64,000 nucleotides of DNA. It comes from Haemonchus contortus (lineage: Eukaryota; Nematoda; Chromadorea; Rhabditida; Trichostrongylidae). The stretch spans positions 3,488,940 through 3,552,939 of the forward strand of contig LS997564.1 in assembly GCA_000469685.2 (NCBI GenBank), given 5' to 3'. Under the pieces are notes generated by a model that worked only from the letters and a program-made list of their open reading frames with translations, had not been told where the DNA came from and searched no databases. The translations under genes and the position numbers were made by a program. Positions 1 to 12,619 of the stretch are shown piece by piece (the stretch's first letter is position 1; each line of letters starts with the position of its first letter).

Positions 1-2820
1 CGTTACACGACTAATCTGATTTGTCACTTTTGCTACCGCTGCAGTAGTGGTCAGTATTCAACATGCGGTCAGCGTATCGTCTCCGGGATAAGCCTGGTCA
101 CTACCCTGTCAGATTATCCCTTTTCGCAGAAATGCGAGCAGGCTGGTAAGTGTAAGGGCTTTTTGATGACAGCACTTTTTATTTATTATGATATTACTTT
201 CCCCTTGAGCATTCGGTTTTAATCAGACCACTGAACCACTCCATGAAAACGAGTTTTAGTTATCGCTTGTGGTAAGACACTCAGAAAGAGGCAAAGCTTG
301 AAAGAAACATTCGCCGAAAATCTGGGCTTCACATTTATATTCAATTAAAAGGTAGTCATGTCCGCTTCTAAATTATGGTCATTTTCTAGTAAGAGATTCA
401 AACATGGACTATTGCCGCACTTCCACCTTATCAAGGGTATCGCAGATGAGTTGCAGATAGGTGGCAGAAGATAACGATATTTGTTTTGAAGTGCAATTGT
501 TGCCAACTTTGATTGACCTTATAAATTATTCAGAATTTTCAGCGAGTTATAGAAATCTTCATTATCCTATATTCATCTTTTTTGAAATGGTGGGCATAGC
601 AGAATTTCACGATTAAGCGAAGTGAGATCAGTTGATTGAGCATGATTGAGCTTATTTTTTGAAGTCAAATGTGGGAATCATTCAGAAAGCTGATGCTTGA
701 GAATGTTTGATTTCGAATTTCTATTAAGATTTTAAAAATCTTTAGGTTTTTCAACAGTTTCAAATGAGTGGGTTAGCATTGACCTTCTTTTACTTTGATT
801 ACCTTCTCTTAATGTTATATTCATAACTTGTGCTCGTAATCAGAAAGGAAACATAAGTAATGACTGCGATAAGCTCAGCTATCAGTTTCTTTTTGTTCAG
901 TGCGACTCCAGTGAATAGAAATTTCAGGAATGCCTGCCATCAATTGATAGTTCCGATCATCGATCATTTCCTGAGTTCAGTAATTGGGTCTTGGACCTAG
1001 ATTTCTTCAGAATATAATTTGCTATGTAGTAGTATGAATAGAATTCAATTCTGGGATCCTTATGGTACCAGCGCCTAAGGATAAGCCTGGCCGTAAGGGG
1101 AGCATAAAACTAAGTAGTTATCTCGGCCTCGTTTCATAGCTTCTTCTAGAACGTGCCATACACCAGAAGTTACTGGTGAGTAAAAATAAAAGGTATTTAA
1201 GTAGTGTGTGCGTGACAAGTATCAAAGACGTCCTCTGGCGATCATTACAATTGATCCTGTTACAGCAAGATCAATAAATAGCGGTTTTTTTCCGATCCCA
1301 TCATACGCAAGCCTCTTGCTGAACGACATTGTTCTGCTTTCGCGTGCTCAACCGTCCGTCCAGCTCCGTACACATCCATTCATTGTGTTATTTATTGCAT
1401 TGATTTTGTTTTCTTTATTTATTGATTTTGTATCGATCGAAAAATTCATGAGTAATTCCGCGCAGATAGCAGTAGTACACCGGTATGAGAGGTAGGAAAG
1501 GGGGGGGGGTGTAAAACTTAAGGACGAAAGCACTTTTTGCTTGATGATGTAATGCGATACCAGATAACGTGGCTCTCGATGGCATTCGTACCATTGGGGG
1601 GGGGGACCAGAACTATTATTTTAATTAAAGTTGGTCAGTTAAAATTTTTGGTTGGCAACAAAGTAACTGGGTATCTCTTGGGTATTGCAAACATTCATCT
1701 CAAAAGGTAACTACCTATTTTCAGAGTAATTTATATCTACAGAGTGAGTACCTGAGTATTTTTAGTTAGTATACAGTTGCATAGGTAATTTGTGCCAAAA
1801 AAAGTAATTAAAATTAATTTTTTTTAACGACGCAGTTACTCAGTTGTCGACCTGATACTGAGTGATTATTGTTGCTACTACTTGTTTATACTCCGCGGTA
1901 GTTTTCCTACCTCGTACTCAAATTTCAAGAATGTGCCTCCGACGGAACCAGCTGGTTGTATCGATAATGGCTGATTGTAAAAGAGCTCATGTATGTATGA
2001 AGAACGGAGAAATGAATGACCTCAACAAATGCTTTGGAAATCCCCGTTCATCGAATGCCACGCTTGCATTCCGTTCCATTCTTCATCGATGGATGTGATT
2101 CAGACGTTTCCTCCGTCTACTTTCTGGCGCTCCGGACGATTTCTGCGTTCGGGACGATTTCTGCGTCCTTTAAATCTGATGTGCCCCCTTCCTGGCCTAT
2201 TTGATTCGATGTTGTAGCTTTATGTGGTTCTGATTGTTCACCTGCCATGGCCTACGTTATATTCCCAGTTCCTTTTTACAATGCTTTATTGAATGTTCAT
2301 ACTCATGTGCTCAAATGCCGTCCGTCTGCCTTCCCACGGTGCTTTTCTAATTTACTGGGATTATTTTGCATAACAACAACACCCCAGACGAAGTCGGGGA
2401 GGGAAAGGGGATCGACTTTTGGCGTTTTATCGTGTACGGCTTTACTCGTTCAGAGCCTCTATCAGTATCTTATCTGATATCCCTGTGGAGCCTCATTTGT
2501 TCGAGCATTTTGACGTTGATCGGCGTGAGGTGAGGTGGCTATTTCAGAGTCGTTCCCGATGACCTTGCTTTTTCCCCACTTTTCCATTACTCTCTGGACA
2601 TCTTTTCATTGTTCACACCCCCTACACCTATCTATTTTCCTCTTATCTTTTCACATATTTCTATGTTTTGATATTTCTTTGTGGGCGTTCGTTCGCATCA
2701 GAATCTGTGTAAATGCACGAACTCTACGATGTCTTTATATCTGGTCCCTCTCGTGTCCCCATGTTCTCTGACGGCCTTCTGCGGGCGAACGTCTCCCGTC
2801 CGTCGGGCGGTACTCTTCGC
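1..2820. other. 5' flank of the fumarase gene, no gene recognised
   Basis: Only short ORFs without recognisable motifs or splice context are present. There are poly-G tracts near 1500-1509 and 1596-1605. The 2.5-2.8 kb part should include the promoter of the fumarase gene, but no specific motif could be supported by eye. Confidence 0.5.
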
Positions 2821-2827
2821 TATTTAG
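2821..2827 (+). other. putative trans-splice (spliced-leader) acceptor
   Basis: The sequence TATTTAG ends directly before the fumarase ATG at 2828. A pyrimidine-rich stretch followed by TTTAG is the form of nematode splice acceptors, and spliced leaders are often added within a few bases of the start codon. That a leader is added here is inferred. Confidence 0.45.
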
Positions 2828-5800
2828 ATGCTGGCCGCTCGCCTCATTTGTGCCCGTGCTTCCACAGTTAGCGCCGTCCTCGCATCGTCGTCGTCCAGGA
2901 GTTTCCACCGATCTGCAGTCCCAATGGCGGTAAGTCAGTTTGTCAACAAGGGGCTACCACAGACAGGTGGCTATTACTGGCCCTGAACCCTATGGCTCTT
3001 AACAGGGAATCGATCTCCAAATGGCATCCATCCGTTGAGTGGTGCTAAGCTAAGCCTTATCACGTGTAATCCTAAATCGCCCAGGGCAAAACATGTATGG
3101 GGAAAGGATTGCCCACGTAACATCACAGTTGCTCTCCGTAGAGGCGCAGTAATGTGGTTGATAACTCCGACAAAAAATATGAGTTATTGATATGAGCTTA
3201 GGCTTTTACCCTGACCCGATTTCGAAGTGTTTTTCGCCACCACGCGAATGACATGCGAACTCTCCCTGGGAATTGTATTCCTAAAAGTCCAGCGATCAAT
3301 AGAAAGGGATTGCCACGTAGCTCATCAATAATGTTTTGACTCTGACAGGCGTTGTGAAAAACTGATGCTTGTTTTGCTGTGCATAAAGTTTTAAAGTGCG
3401 AAAGGTGCATGCTTAGATGCGATGGGCTGTGGTTTCCTAAACAATTTGAGGTTTTTTAAGAAAACGCTATCACTTTGCTTGCAATCAGTTATGATAGATA
3501 TCTGCCATCTGAACCACTGACGCTCTGCCTGAGCTGTGGTTCTAAGGCCCGTCTCCTGAGATGTTTTGAAAGGAAATGCGTGCTCATAGGGCATGTCCAA
3601 GGTGTTTGGATCAGGGTGCAAGTACCCCCATGTCAGCCCTGAAGCTGTTTTGAACTAAATGGTGTTCCAGGTTCGCATAGAACGTGATACTTTTGGTGAG
3701 CTGGAAGTGCCAGCTGACAGATACTATGGAGCGCAAACTGCTCGGTGAGAATTCTATTTTTGTCAATCCAAGTGTTTATACTTAGCCAAGATCTTTTCGT
3801 GAACCGGTAGATTGTTTTAGAGAGATTACAAGTCTTACAATGAAAGATTGCACTACATTTTTGAGTGATTCAAATTTATTTCAGTTCGCAGATGAACTTC
3901 AGAATTGGAGGTCCAGAAGAGCGCATGCCTCTTCCTGTAGTGCACGCTTTTGGAATTTTGAAAAAAGCAGCTGCTATGGTACATTTTGAAGCTCGATTTT
4001 CATGAATAGAGTGATGTTTGATAATCATGGTATCAAATACTAACTTACAGGTCAACACAGAGTACGGTCTTGATCAGAAAATTGCTGATGCTATCTGTAA
4101 AGCAGCTGGTAAGTAAAGTTTCTGCATGAAAGGTGTGGCCTTCAACCAAACAGATTAGCACGGGCGTACGTGTTATGGCAGTGAGTGGTTGAACTGTGAT
4201 GAATAGTGGCTTTCAACCGGTTTTACTGTGAAAGTTTGCGTTTTTTGAGCCAACTTGAACGCTGATTGTTATTGTCGATGTGACAGTTATGACATTTTGA
4301 TTTGTATTTCATGAACTTTTTGCAGATGAGGTCACTGAAGGGAAACTTGATGGCCATTTCCCCCTTGTTACATGGCAGACTGGATCAGGCACACAATCCA
4401 ACATGAATGTAAATGAGGTTATCTCAAACAGGTTAGGCTTCAAGGTCTTAACGGACAAGCCGGCTTGATGAATTAATTTTTTCCATATGCTAGAAATTGA
4501 TGGTCCGCCAAGGTTCAATAATAGATTCCCATGAGAACTATACTCCAGGGCAATCGAAATGCTTGGTGGACAGCTTGGCTCAAAGAAACCAGTGCATCCT
4601 AATGATCATGTCAACATGAGTCAGTCCAGTAATGACACCTTCCCAACAGCCATGCATATCGCTGTTGCACGAGAGGTGAACGCAATGATGTGAATAGTCA
4701 GCTGTGTTCGTTTGGACGTTGCTTTATCACGTTTCTTTTCTGTAAAGGTCAACAGTCGCCTGCTGCCTGCTTTGAAACAGCTTCATGGATCGCTCAAGAA
4801 GAAGTCAGAAGAGTTCAAGGACATCATCAAGATCGGCCGTACTCATACTCAAGATGCCGTTCCTTTGACTCTCGGACAAGAGTTCTCAGGTTATGTTCAA
4901 CAGGTAAGCTTTTGAGAATGCCTTTTAGAAGTTCAAAGAGGGTACGCAGGGACTTGTAGGTGGAAAACGGTATTGCTCGTGTTGAAGCTACTCTGCCGCG
5001 TCTTTATGAGTTGGCAGCTGGTGGAACTGCCGTAGGAACAGGTCTGAATACTCGCAAGGGCTTTGCAGAGAAGGTTGCAAAGTGGGTTCATGGTTTTATG
5101 AGTTGAGAGAATGCAAAATGCCTCTGACGGACTGATTTGTGTGTTTAGGACTGTTGCCGACCTTACTGGATTGCCATTCAAGACTGCTCCAAACAAGTTT
5201 GAAGCTTTGGCTGCACATGATGCTCTTGTAGAAGTTCATGGTGCACTGAATACTATTGCAGCTTCTTTCATGAAAATCGCCAACGACATCCGCTTCCTCG
5301 GCTCTGGACCAAGGTATTTTTACAGTTTTTTGGTTGATTGATCAAGAATTTACGACAGGGGTTCTCAAATTTTCTTTCTTGTTCAGATGCGGCCTCGGTG
5401 AGCTGTCTCTTCCCGAGAACGAACCAGGAAGTTCGATCATGCCAGGAAAAGTCAATCCAACTCAGTGTGAAGCCATGACCATGGTTGCTGCTCAGGTCAT
5501 GGGAAATCAGGTGAGACGTTGGAATGTACCCTCGAGTATTCAGAAACAGGACAATTACCCTTATCAGGTGGCTGTGACTGTTGGAGGATCTAATGGTCAC
5601 TTTGAGCTCAACGTATTCAAGCCTTTGATGGTCAAGAATGTTCTTCAGTCGACCAGGTAGTTTTATATTTCTACATCTGAACGATTCTTACATTATGGAC
5701 TTCTTATCTGCACTCTTTTTAGACTTTTGGCTGACGTAGCTGTCTCGTTCTCAAAGAATTGTGTTGATGGCATCCAGGCCAATAGGGAGAACATTGCTAA

Positions 5801-6177
5801 GGTCAGTATTCTTGTTTATTCAATTGCAATCTCTTTTCTCCTCCTTTCGGCTGCGCTTTTTTTTACTATTTACTGTGTAAACTAATCAAGGGAATTGTTT
5901 CACTTTGAGATCATGCGCGAATCACTTATGCTTGTCACTGCCCTCAACCCACACATTGGATACGATAATGCTGCAAAGATCGCAAAGGTTTGTAACTTGA
6001 AAGAGAATTTTTCATAAATTTAAGTTCAATTTGATCATCATATTCAAGTAAATCCCGTTCCAGACTGCTCACAAGAATGGAACAACACTAAAGGAGGAGG
6101 CGATCAAACTCGGAATTCTGACTGAAGAGCAATTCGGCCAATGGGTGAAGCCAGAAAACATGATTGGACCTAAGTAA
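2828..6177 (+). CDS. fum-1: fumarate hydratase (class II fumarase), 14 exons
   Basis: Class II fumarase catalyses reversible hydration of fumarate to malate in the TCA cycle and also acts in the cytosol. Exons: 2828-2929, 3671-3744, 3885-3978, 4051-4108, 4326-4431, 4549-4675, 4748-4903, 4960-5081, 5149-5313, 5387-5510, 5568-5656, 5723-5801, 5910-5987, 6064-6177. All junctions are GT-AG and in phase, giving 495 residues, the usual family length. Residues 1-33 are rich in Ala, Ser and Arg with no acid, as in a mitochondrial targeting peptide. Family motifs are intact: [10 protein letters not shown] (about 128-137), [18 protein letters not shown] with the catalytic His at about 220, and the fumarate-lyase signature [10 protein letters not shown] (349-358) carrying the catalytic Ser. 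It ends in the conserved NMIGPK. Introns are 56-217 bp except the first (741 bp). Exon edges are by eye; the identity is very secure. Confidence 0.96.
2924..2926 (+). other. possible internal start codon for cytosolic fumarase
   Basis: Met33 lies one residue before the end of exon 1, just before the conserved enzyme core that starts in exon 2. Initiation here would remove the whole targeting peptide. Fumarases commonly reach mitochondria and cytosol from one gene; use of this start is an inference. Confidence 0.35.
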
Positions 6178-6312
6178 ACATCGGCTTCTTTACGAGTGGG
6201 AGATTTGAAACCTTTTCGTCCATATTTGAGGAAGTGTTGTGAATGCGTAGTTGTTGATGCCGGTGATAACTAGTAGAGTTGTAGTTAGTATTTGCTTTCT
6301 AATGTTTGCTGA

Positions 6313-6318
6313 AATAAA
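6313..6318 (+). terminator. poly(A) signal of the fumarase gene
   Basis: An AATAAA hexamer lies 136 bases after the stop codon, a normal nematode 3' UTR length. It is the first canonical signal after the gene. Confidence 0.75.
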
Positions 6319-6761
6319 TTTAGTTGTTTATTTTCTGGCTACATCATATTAACACATAGCTGATCAATAACAACGTTGCGGGCAAGAAACTTCGATTGGA
6401 GGATTAATTTTGAGGTATCCCGGCGAAGTGCAATAGCATTAGCACCGCAATGTGCGAGATGTACGTCATCGAATGTGATAATAAAGAAGCGCGGAGGAGG
6501 GGCGTAAGCTGTGGGCCTATCAGTTTCTGTTGACTTTTGGGCGAGTCGTGAAAACTCAATAGGTTAGACTATAAAAACAAGTTGGGGGGAGTGGGAAGTG
6601 TAAATACCATGTGAAACCACGTGGTTACAGAAAACTCCTTACAGTTACTATTTGATCTGAAATTTGCAGAATATGGAAATACCGCCTTTACTCATAGTGA
6701 AGATTTGTGGACCTTACCACTATTAGATCGCTGGGTTTCTGCAATGATGTATACTCTATTA

Positions 6762-7000
6762 GAGTGGGTGGTGTAGTGGCAGGTTCGCACTAGCACACAC
6801 GCATGGTCCGGGTATCGAATCCCTAATCGATACTCGCCCAGATCAACACAGGTCTGCAACCCTCCAGAGTCGCTTCATTAGTACCAGACCCGTCTGGAAG
6901 ATTTAAAGCACTGCCTTGCACATCGGCTGGACCTTGGTATGGGCACGTAATCATTGTATTGGCTACATAGGCAGGCTCCAAAAAGCAGCTATCTATCGGA
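6762..7000 (+). repeat. tRNA-derived SINE-like repeat
   Basis: A pol III A-box-like TGGTGTAGTGGC (6769-6780) and a B-box-like GGTATCGAATCCC (about 6811-6823) are spaced as in a tRNA, but no cloverleaf closes. The tail, with an AAAGCACTG...TCGGCTGG block, resembles the tail of the copy at 10.54-10.90 kb. This suggests a dispersed family with tRNA-like heads. Confidence 0.5.
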
Positions 7001-10000
7001 ACACGAGTTTATACCTAACGGAAACGCCGAGAAGAAAAATAGGGTGATAAATGAGGAAGTAGGGGTGTATGGAGAGGTAATGCCTATTGACAGTTAATAA
7101 GCAAGAAGTTTTTTATTGAGCAAAGTTAGTACGACCCTATGTGACCGTTTTCTTGGGAAATTATAACCTGGACTGAATAGAAGTTATCTCTGGAGAAAAA
7201 CCTTTAGTGCACAGCGGCTCTGTCGGAGGCCAGTTCTTTTCTAATGCTCAAATCCATAACACTTCTCCGTAACCGTGATAAGTGAAGTTTGTGTTTCGCA
7301 CCAGGTGTTGGCTGTGACTGCTTGTGATTCTGTCACAGCTTTAGGAAGCCTCTGTACGGTAGCGCTGCCTAGCACTCGTCCGGGTTAAACCCCAGAAATT
7401 TCTTCTAGGGATGCTACTTACTAACCTTTGGTGTCCCTGAGCAGTCCTGGGCGGAATTCTTCTCTTCACGGACACATACCTACTGTACACACTTCCATCA
7501 GGATCGGAGTAGTTTTCAAAATGTCATCTTCTAATTCCCAAAGGAGTTCTGGAATGTGTAAAAATCTAACAGTTATCGATTCCATGAGGGCTTCGGTGTA
7601 AAATCGTTAGGAAAGCGCCTATGTGGGAGGAACGGAGGACAACCACCCGGTCTTCTTACCCATACTACAGACTTTGATCTTGTATCATCCTTTTTAGAAA
7701 AAAATTTATGGGATTGAAGTTCTCTGAACGCACTTGATTTTGGTAGGAATACTTGTTCAAATGAGAGTACCGGAATTTCCCAGGTCTCGATCTCGATTTG
7801 TTTTCCTTAAAAAAAATGAGGTCCACTAATTGCAACTCGGATTCTTGTTGTCATGAATAATTGCTTAGCGATTACTCTAGATGTTGATCCTGTTTTACCA
7901 ACTTTTTCGAATAAATAAATCATCAAATGTTAATTTCTGAGACTGAAATTCGGTCTTTGTATCGCTAGGAATAATTGTATAGCAATATGAGTTACCCGCC
8001 TTCAGATATTAATTCCATTTCGACTGCCCTTTTTTTTGAATGAATAAACAATGAAACGTTGTTTTCCTGATTGAATGCTGAACCATGTGTTGTTGGAATA
8101 ATTGTTTTCCAAAATGATTCACCAAAACAGGACAGGCCAGAGAGGTTTCTATTGAATTACAACAGCTATAGTTCACAAATCCTAACAGAGGGATTCAAAA
8201 TTGTTCGAATTATTAGCAATACTAGAGTGTCTGAGGAGTGCGCCCAGCATTTGACTCCCATTTAGAATCGTAGTGGCATATTGAATGCGTATGTGGCCCA
8301 TACGATAACTCGGGGAATACTTGGGTCAAATGGAGCTCGGCTTCAAGCCCTTTTTCAGGTTCCACGTTACTGTAGCTGTTTTAGAAAACCAAACTGGGTT
8401 CCTACCGTATTTTCCGGCAATACTAACGGCGGTTGTAAAAATCGGTAGGATCGGCAATCGATGGGAGTAATTGCAACATTGTGATTCCGATTCGTATCAG
8501 TCGGAATAAAGCGCTGTTGATCACCGTTCGTCCTATTTTGCATTCCCCACCTCTATGAATGAGCATACTAATGGGATTGGATCAAATGCAGGCCATCTGT
8601 ACAGTCGCCAAGGTGTTACGTGAATACTAAACGTGGGATTGCGTACTATCAATGGGTGAGCAATGATTTTTTCTTAACAGCCCAAAGGGAAGCTCATTAG
8701 TTGAGGCACCGTTATACGTTAGTACTACCTTACACCCTCAAAAGAGCCTATCTTCATTAACACATCAATACAATGCAGCACGTGGAGATACTGATCTGGC
8801 AGAAGGGCGGTTGGATTTTTCGGAGAATTAACCAGCCCGCTACACTTAAGCCTTTTTCACTGTTTCACAAGAGTTTTCCAAATCCAAAATTATCATGAGT
8901 ATGAATGAATAGTTGCAAGTCTATGGGTGACCCTTCGATTCACAACCCACAAAAGATGGGTGAGGAAAATGAGCAATTTCAGAAGTACAGTCGGAAAAGT
9001 AGTTTGGTCAGGGCAAAACCAACTTGAAATAAACAAATGAAATTTACTCATTTGAACACAAAAAGGATTCTCTACATGGTTCCCTCTCTAAAATACACAG
9101 GAAAGACCCCTCCCATTTTCTTAATACGGATATTCAAGTGAGGTCCAGGTGGAGGAGGTCGGTTTCTATCGACCCACGGTATGAAGCTCAGAATTCCTTT
9201 CAACAAACTTGGGCTGTTGGGAAAACCGCGCACCTAATGTTTCCATTCATTTTGTGTGAAGCCTATTGGGTGTCCTTGTAAGGCCTCAGATTACAAGGAC
9301 ACTACAACTTTTTATTTGGTTACCTTTTCGACCTTGCCGCCTTCGTCAAAGCCTGAAAAACAAGAAAAGGTTCATCGGGGTCGAATGTTTCACCAGATTT
9401 GTTGAATTGTTTGAAGGGAGACCATTTAAAATGCAATGGGGGGTCAACGCTGATCTGACCTCTATCGATTACCACCAACGAACATGGCGGGGTGGCAGCA
9501 TTCAACCTCGTTCGGACCACTTGACGATCCCTTAATTCCTTCTTTATTTCTCACACTTTACTTTTCACATTTGTGTTCCCTGTGTTACATTGCACTGCCT
9601 ATTCACATCACTTGATTGATAGTTTGACAGTTGCTATCGTTGTATTAATGGAAAATTGTGTCATTTATTCCAAGGCATTTGCTGTATATAGGCAACTGCC
9701 GTCTCAAATGGTGTTCGTAATATAATTCTATTTATTTTTCCTTACATAACAAGGAAGTAACAAAATTCAGCCGTTTTCAAGTTTCTTCTGCCAAATAACA
9801 GCTATATTCACTATCCGAAATAAGTGATTCCTTACAGTATAAGAAATGTTATTGGCAAAACTCCAGTAATTTTCATTCTTCAATTTGTTTCCCTTTCATA
9901 TAACACTTTTCTTGAGACAAATGTTTCAGGCATGCACTGAGGAAGAAGAAGGCGGAAAGGAAATCAAGACAACTGGAGATAACCCATGCCATGACAACGA

Positions 10001-10370
10001 AAGGTGCCAGTCAGGGAATACGGTCTGCTCGCGTCAGTTCACATACATACATCTGCTTGCCCCAAATAGGTAATGTGATTCAGTCTTTTTTCAAGAACAA
10101 AAATGAATTTAGAACTCCTGAAGGCTTCAAATTGTCCATCTGTCCAAGTGTTGACCTTTTTGTCAAGAACTTCGAAAAAATGTCGCTGCAAGATATCACG
10201 AAAAGTAATTTTTGTCTACCTTCATGACATGTCTCCTGACATTAACAAGGGAAATGACAAGAGCTCAGACCTTTCCCCAAAAAGTTACTTCAACGGATTT
10301 ATCACAAACGAAAACCGTATATAGTAATATTCACACTCAAAAAAAAATCACCATGTTGTGTATAAGCATT
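7001..10370. other. long stretch without a recognised gene
   Basis: Only short ORFs are present. A fragment at about 8262-8305 (GTAGTGGCATATTGAATGCG) recurs at 11.55 kb and, more diverged, at 56.71 kb, so it is a dispersed-repeat piece. An AG after a good pyrimidine tract (about 9928) precedes a short open stretch ending in a GT, but no family was recognised there. Confidence 0.5.
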
Positions 10371-10374
10371 GAAG

Positions 10375-10500
10375 GTTCAGCAGTGAGGATCTGCCGCCGC
10401 ACAAAGCCCACGTTCGATTTCCGACATCGGGGTTCCTATTTGCAATACAGATTTTCATTTGAATTTCGTGGAATAATCTGTTCAGGGAATCAGCAGCTCT
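10375..10500 (+). repeat. degenerate SINE-like copy
   Basis: A B-box-like segment (AAAGCCCACGTTCGATTTCC) followed by a tail ending TTCGTGGAATAATC parallels the better copy that starts at 10544. It looks like a 5'-decayed member of the same family lying in tandem with it. Confidence 0.4.
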
Positions 10501-10534
10501 CCTCCTATCAATAACTTTCGTATTAGAGTGTGAA

Positions 10535-10900
10535 GCCCCATAGTCCTATGTGGTCTAGTGGTTAGGGTCGCGACTCTCACATGCAAAGCCCGGGTTCGAT
10601 TCCCGTCATCGCATCTCGTTTTTGCACTTAATGTTGAGACTTGTATTTGTGGAATGATCTCAGCCGCTGTGACTAACTTGTGACTCTGAAAAGCTCTGAC
10701 TTGTACATCGATTGGCCACGGCAAGTCGCTTTATTGTCGCACTGCGTATATAACCATCGTTACAATTCTGAATGTCAGTGGAATGCGGGGCGCATCTCCA
10801 GCTTCCCCTCAAGGATCGGCTAATTTGTAAAAGACCTGTTCGAGAAGGTAAAAGCACTGACTTTCTCGTCGGCTGGCCATCGCAACACATTGTATAAAGC
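10535..10900 (+). repeat. tRNA-headed SINE-like element
   Basis: The tRNA-Glu-like head at 10544-10613 is followed by about 290 bp of non-coding tail. The tail contains two similar blocks (GCTCTGACTTGTACATCGAT near 10690 and GCACTGACTTTCTCGTCGGC near 10855), the second also resembling the 6.9-kb copy. The exact ends and a target duplication could not be fixed. Confidence 0.45.
10544..10613 (+). tRNA. tRNA-Glu(CTC)-like sequence, probably a pseudogene or SINE head
   Basis: The D-arm region GTGGTCTAGTGGTTAGG, the loop ACTCTCA (anticodon CTC) and the T-arm CCGGGTTCGATTCCC match tRNA-Glu well. The acceptor stem pairs only about 5 of 7 positions and the anticodon stem about 3 of 5. It is followed by a tail shared with other repeats, so a functional tRNA is unlikely. 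Confidence 0.5.
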
Positions 10901-11539
10901 ATGAACACATTCCATACATTAATGCAGCTGTGAATGGAAGTCGAATACGTGGCGCATCCCTCGGGATTGGTCGTTGCCTAAAGGACCCTATCCTTTTCTC
11001 TTGATATTATATGGATACTATCGCCTTCTGGCCAACATCTGAATAGCTTATGGATGATGCCCTTTTCCAGAATTTTCTTCGCTTTGACGGGGCAAAGTAA
11101 GTCTTCACGTACGAGCTATTATAAACTCGACATGACTGTGGCTCGATGTGGTTTATGCCTTGGGCTCTCACGAGATTTTTACTAAAACTTTATTATTCAC
11201 GTTTCGCCTTCTTCGGAGCCTGAAATGGATCAGAAAATAATTCGTGGATGTCGATTAAACTTCTCGATAAGCTTGCTGAAGTCCGAGACCCTTCAGGGTA
11301 CACCCGTAATCTAACGAAGCCGCGCACCGCAACTTAGTGGATACTCTAGCAATCGGCAGTGGAACCAGGGTCAGCTGGGTTTTGTCTTCATCGAGATCAC
11401 TGTGGGAATGACGTGATGAGGTTTATGGAAGCCCGCACGTCGATATTCATTCAGTTAGCTTTAAAGTGACGGAGCATGAAAGAGTGAAGTCTTTGGGCTG
11501 TGATCAGTCCTGTCTGAGAGATACGCCACGGCATTTGGC

Positions 11540-11770
11540 TTTCATACAGGATCGTAGTGGCGTATTGAATGCGTATATGACCTATTCAATGACTTGCGGT
11601 GGTCAGCCGATGTAGAAGTCCGTGTTCTATCCTCCCAGAGGAGTCCACAACCAATTACCAGACTACGGAAGGATGGAAGGCCTAGTTCACCTAAGCGGAT
11701 ATTGGTCCGAGATTTGAACCCGCGACCACGCGTGTCTGATAGTGCGCCACTTGCCAATAATCCTCTTCAC
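11540..11770 (-). repeat. dispersed repeat with tRNA-like head on the minus strand
   Basis: Read on the minus strand, TGGCAAGTGGCGC is A-box-like and GGGTTCAAATCTCGG is B-box-like, near 11755 and 11715. A second copy, also minus, lies at about 56.63-56.94 kb. The shared order of blocks over 200 bp supports one family. Confidence 0.5.
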
Positions 11771-11994
11771 CCTTCAAAAAGACAACTAATAAAATTAGTC
11801 TTCACTGAGATTTTCGCTACACAGCTTTTTGACTTAGACTTGAATGGGCTGTTTTCTCTTCTGCATCTCTGCTTCAGTCCTAATTTCAGAAATCCTTGCT
11901 GTTGCGTGCTGAGTTTCTAAACATTTTTGAAGCGGCCCTTATGGTTCGCTGATATAATTCTGACCGAATCTGCCCAGGGGTTGATTGCAGTCGC

Positions 11995-12270
11995 GCACCA
12001 TCGACCGGAATGGACTATGGACTTTGTGCTTCACGAACTGATCAATGAGCAAATCATCATCGATTTGCAGATTGCCTTTCTTTCATCCCTTTATGATTTT
12101 TTCTTCTGCATCGTTTCACCTTCCTTTCACAAAGACATTTTCTCTCCATTTTGTCTCTCTTTCTCTCCCCTTATAGCAGTCCCGAATGAGGTGCTTGGCA
12201 TTGATCAGATCCCTTCTGGAAATATTCAACCCGGATCCTGTATAACTTCTGAAATTCGCATGCGTTGTGG
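11995..12270 (+). repeat. direct repeat, copy 1, exon-like
   Basis: About 275 bp that recurs in direct orientation at 13360-13660. The best-matching 85 bp is open in the same frame in both copies and encodes a peptide containing EWTMDFVLHELINEQ. Downstream blocks (CAGTCCCGAATGAGGTGCTTG and relatives) also match. The origin is unknown; a duplicated exon of a dead gene fits. Confidence 0.5.
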
Positions 12271-12619
12271 GTTAGCAGAGAAGAGTCGGATATAGAGGTT
12301 CTGGACCCATTCACATGGTTTTGAGTGAAAAAAGGGTAATAATATACCGCTGAAGGTGCCTATCGTGAAGCAGCGAAAGGGGTTATCTAACGTACAGATT
12401 ATACGAGAAAAAGAGAAAAAGGAAAAAGAAAGACCTACTTCGAAGTGGGTATACAGCACCGAAACGAGGGACGAGTCTGTTCAGGAATATGGCTATAGTC
12501 GAATAGGACTCTTTTCAAACATCCAATGTCGACAGAATAGCCAAAATGATTCGCATCGTGATTCTTTGGAAAGTCTGCAAATAGCATTTCTCATTAGCAT
12601 TTTTTCCCTAGCCTTAATC

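Noticed and set aside
5268..5600. Minus-strand ORF of 110 codons across the fumarase exons
   Set aside because: It is the antisense shadow of conserved fumarase exons; all conservation is in the plus frame.
9929..10010. Exon-like block after a strong pyrimidine tract (TTTCAG)
   Set aside because: Only one block with plausible sites, two frames open, no recognised family and no joining exon.
10482..10908. Minus-strand ORFs containing GNRTRALHVRVATLTTRP
   Set aside because: This peptide is the reverse reading of the tRNA-like head at 10544, a familiar false gene call.
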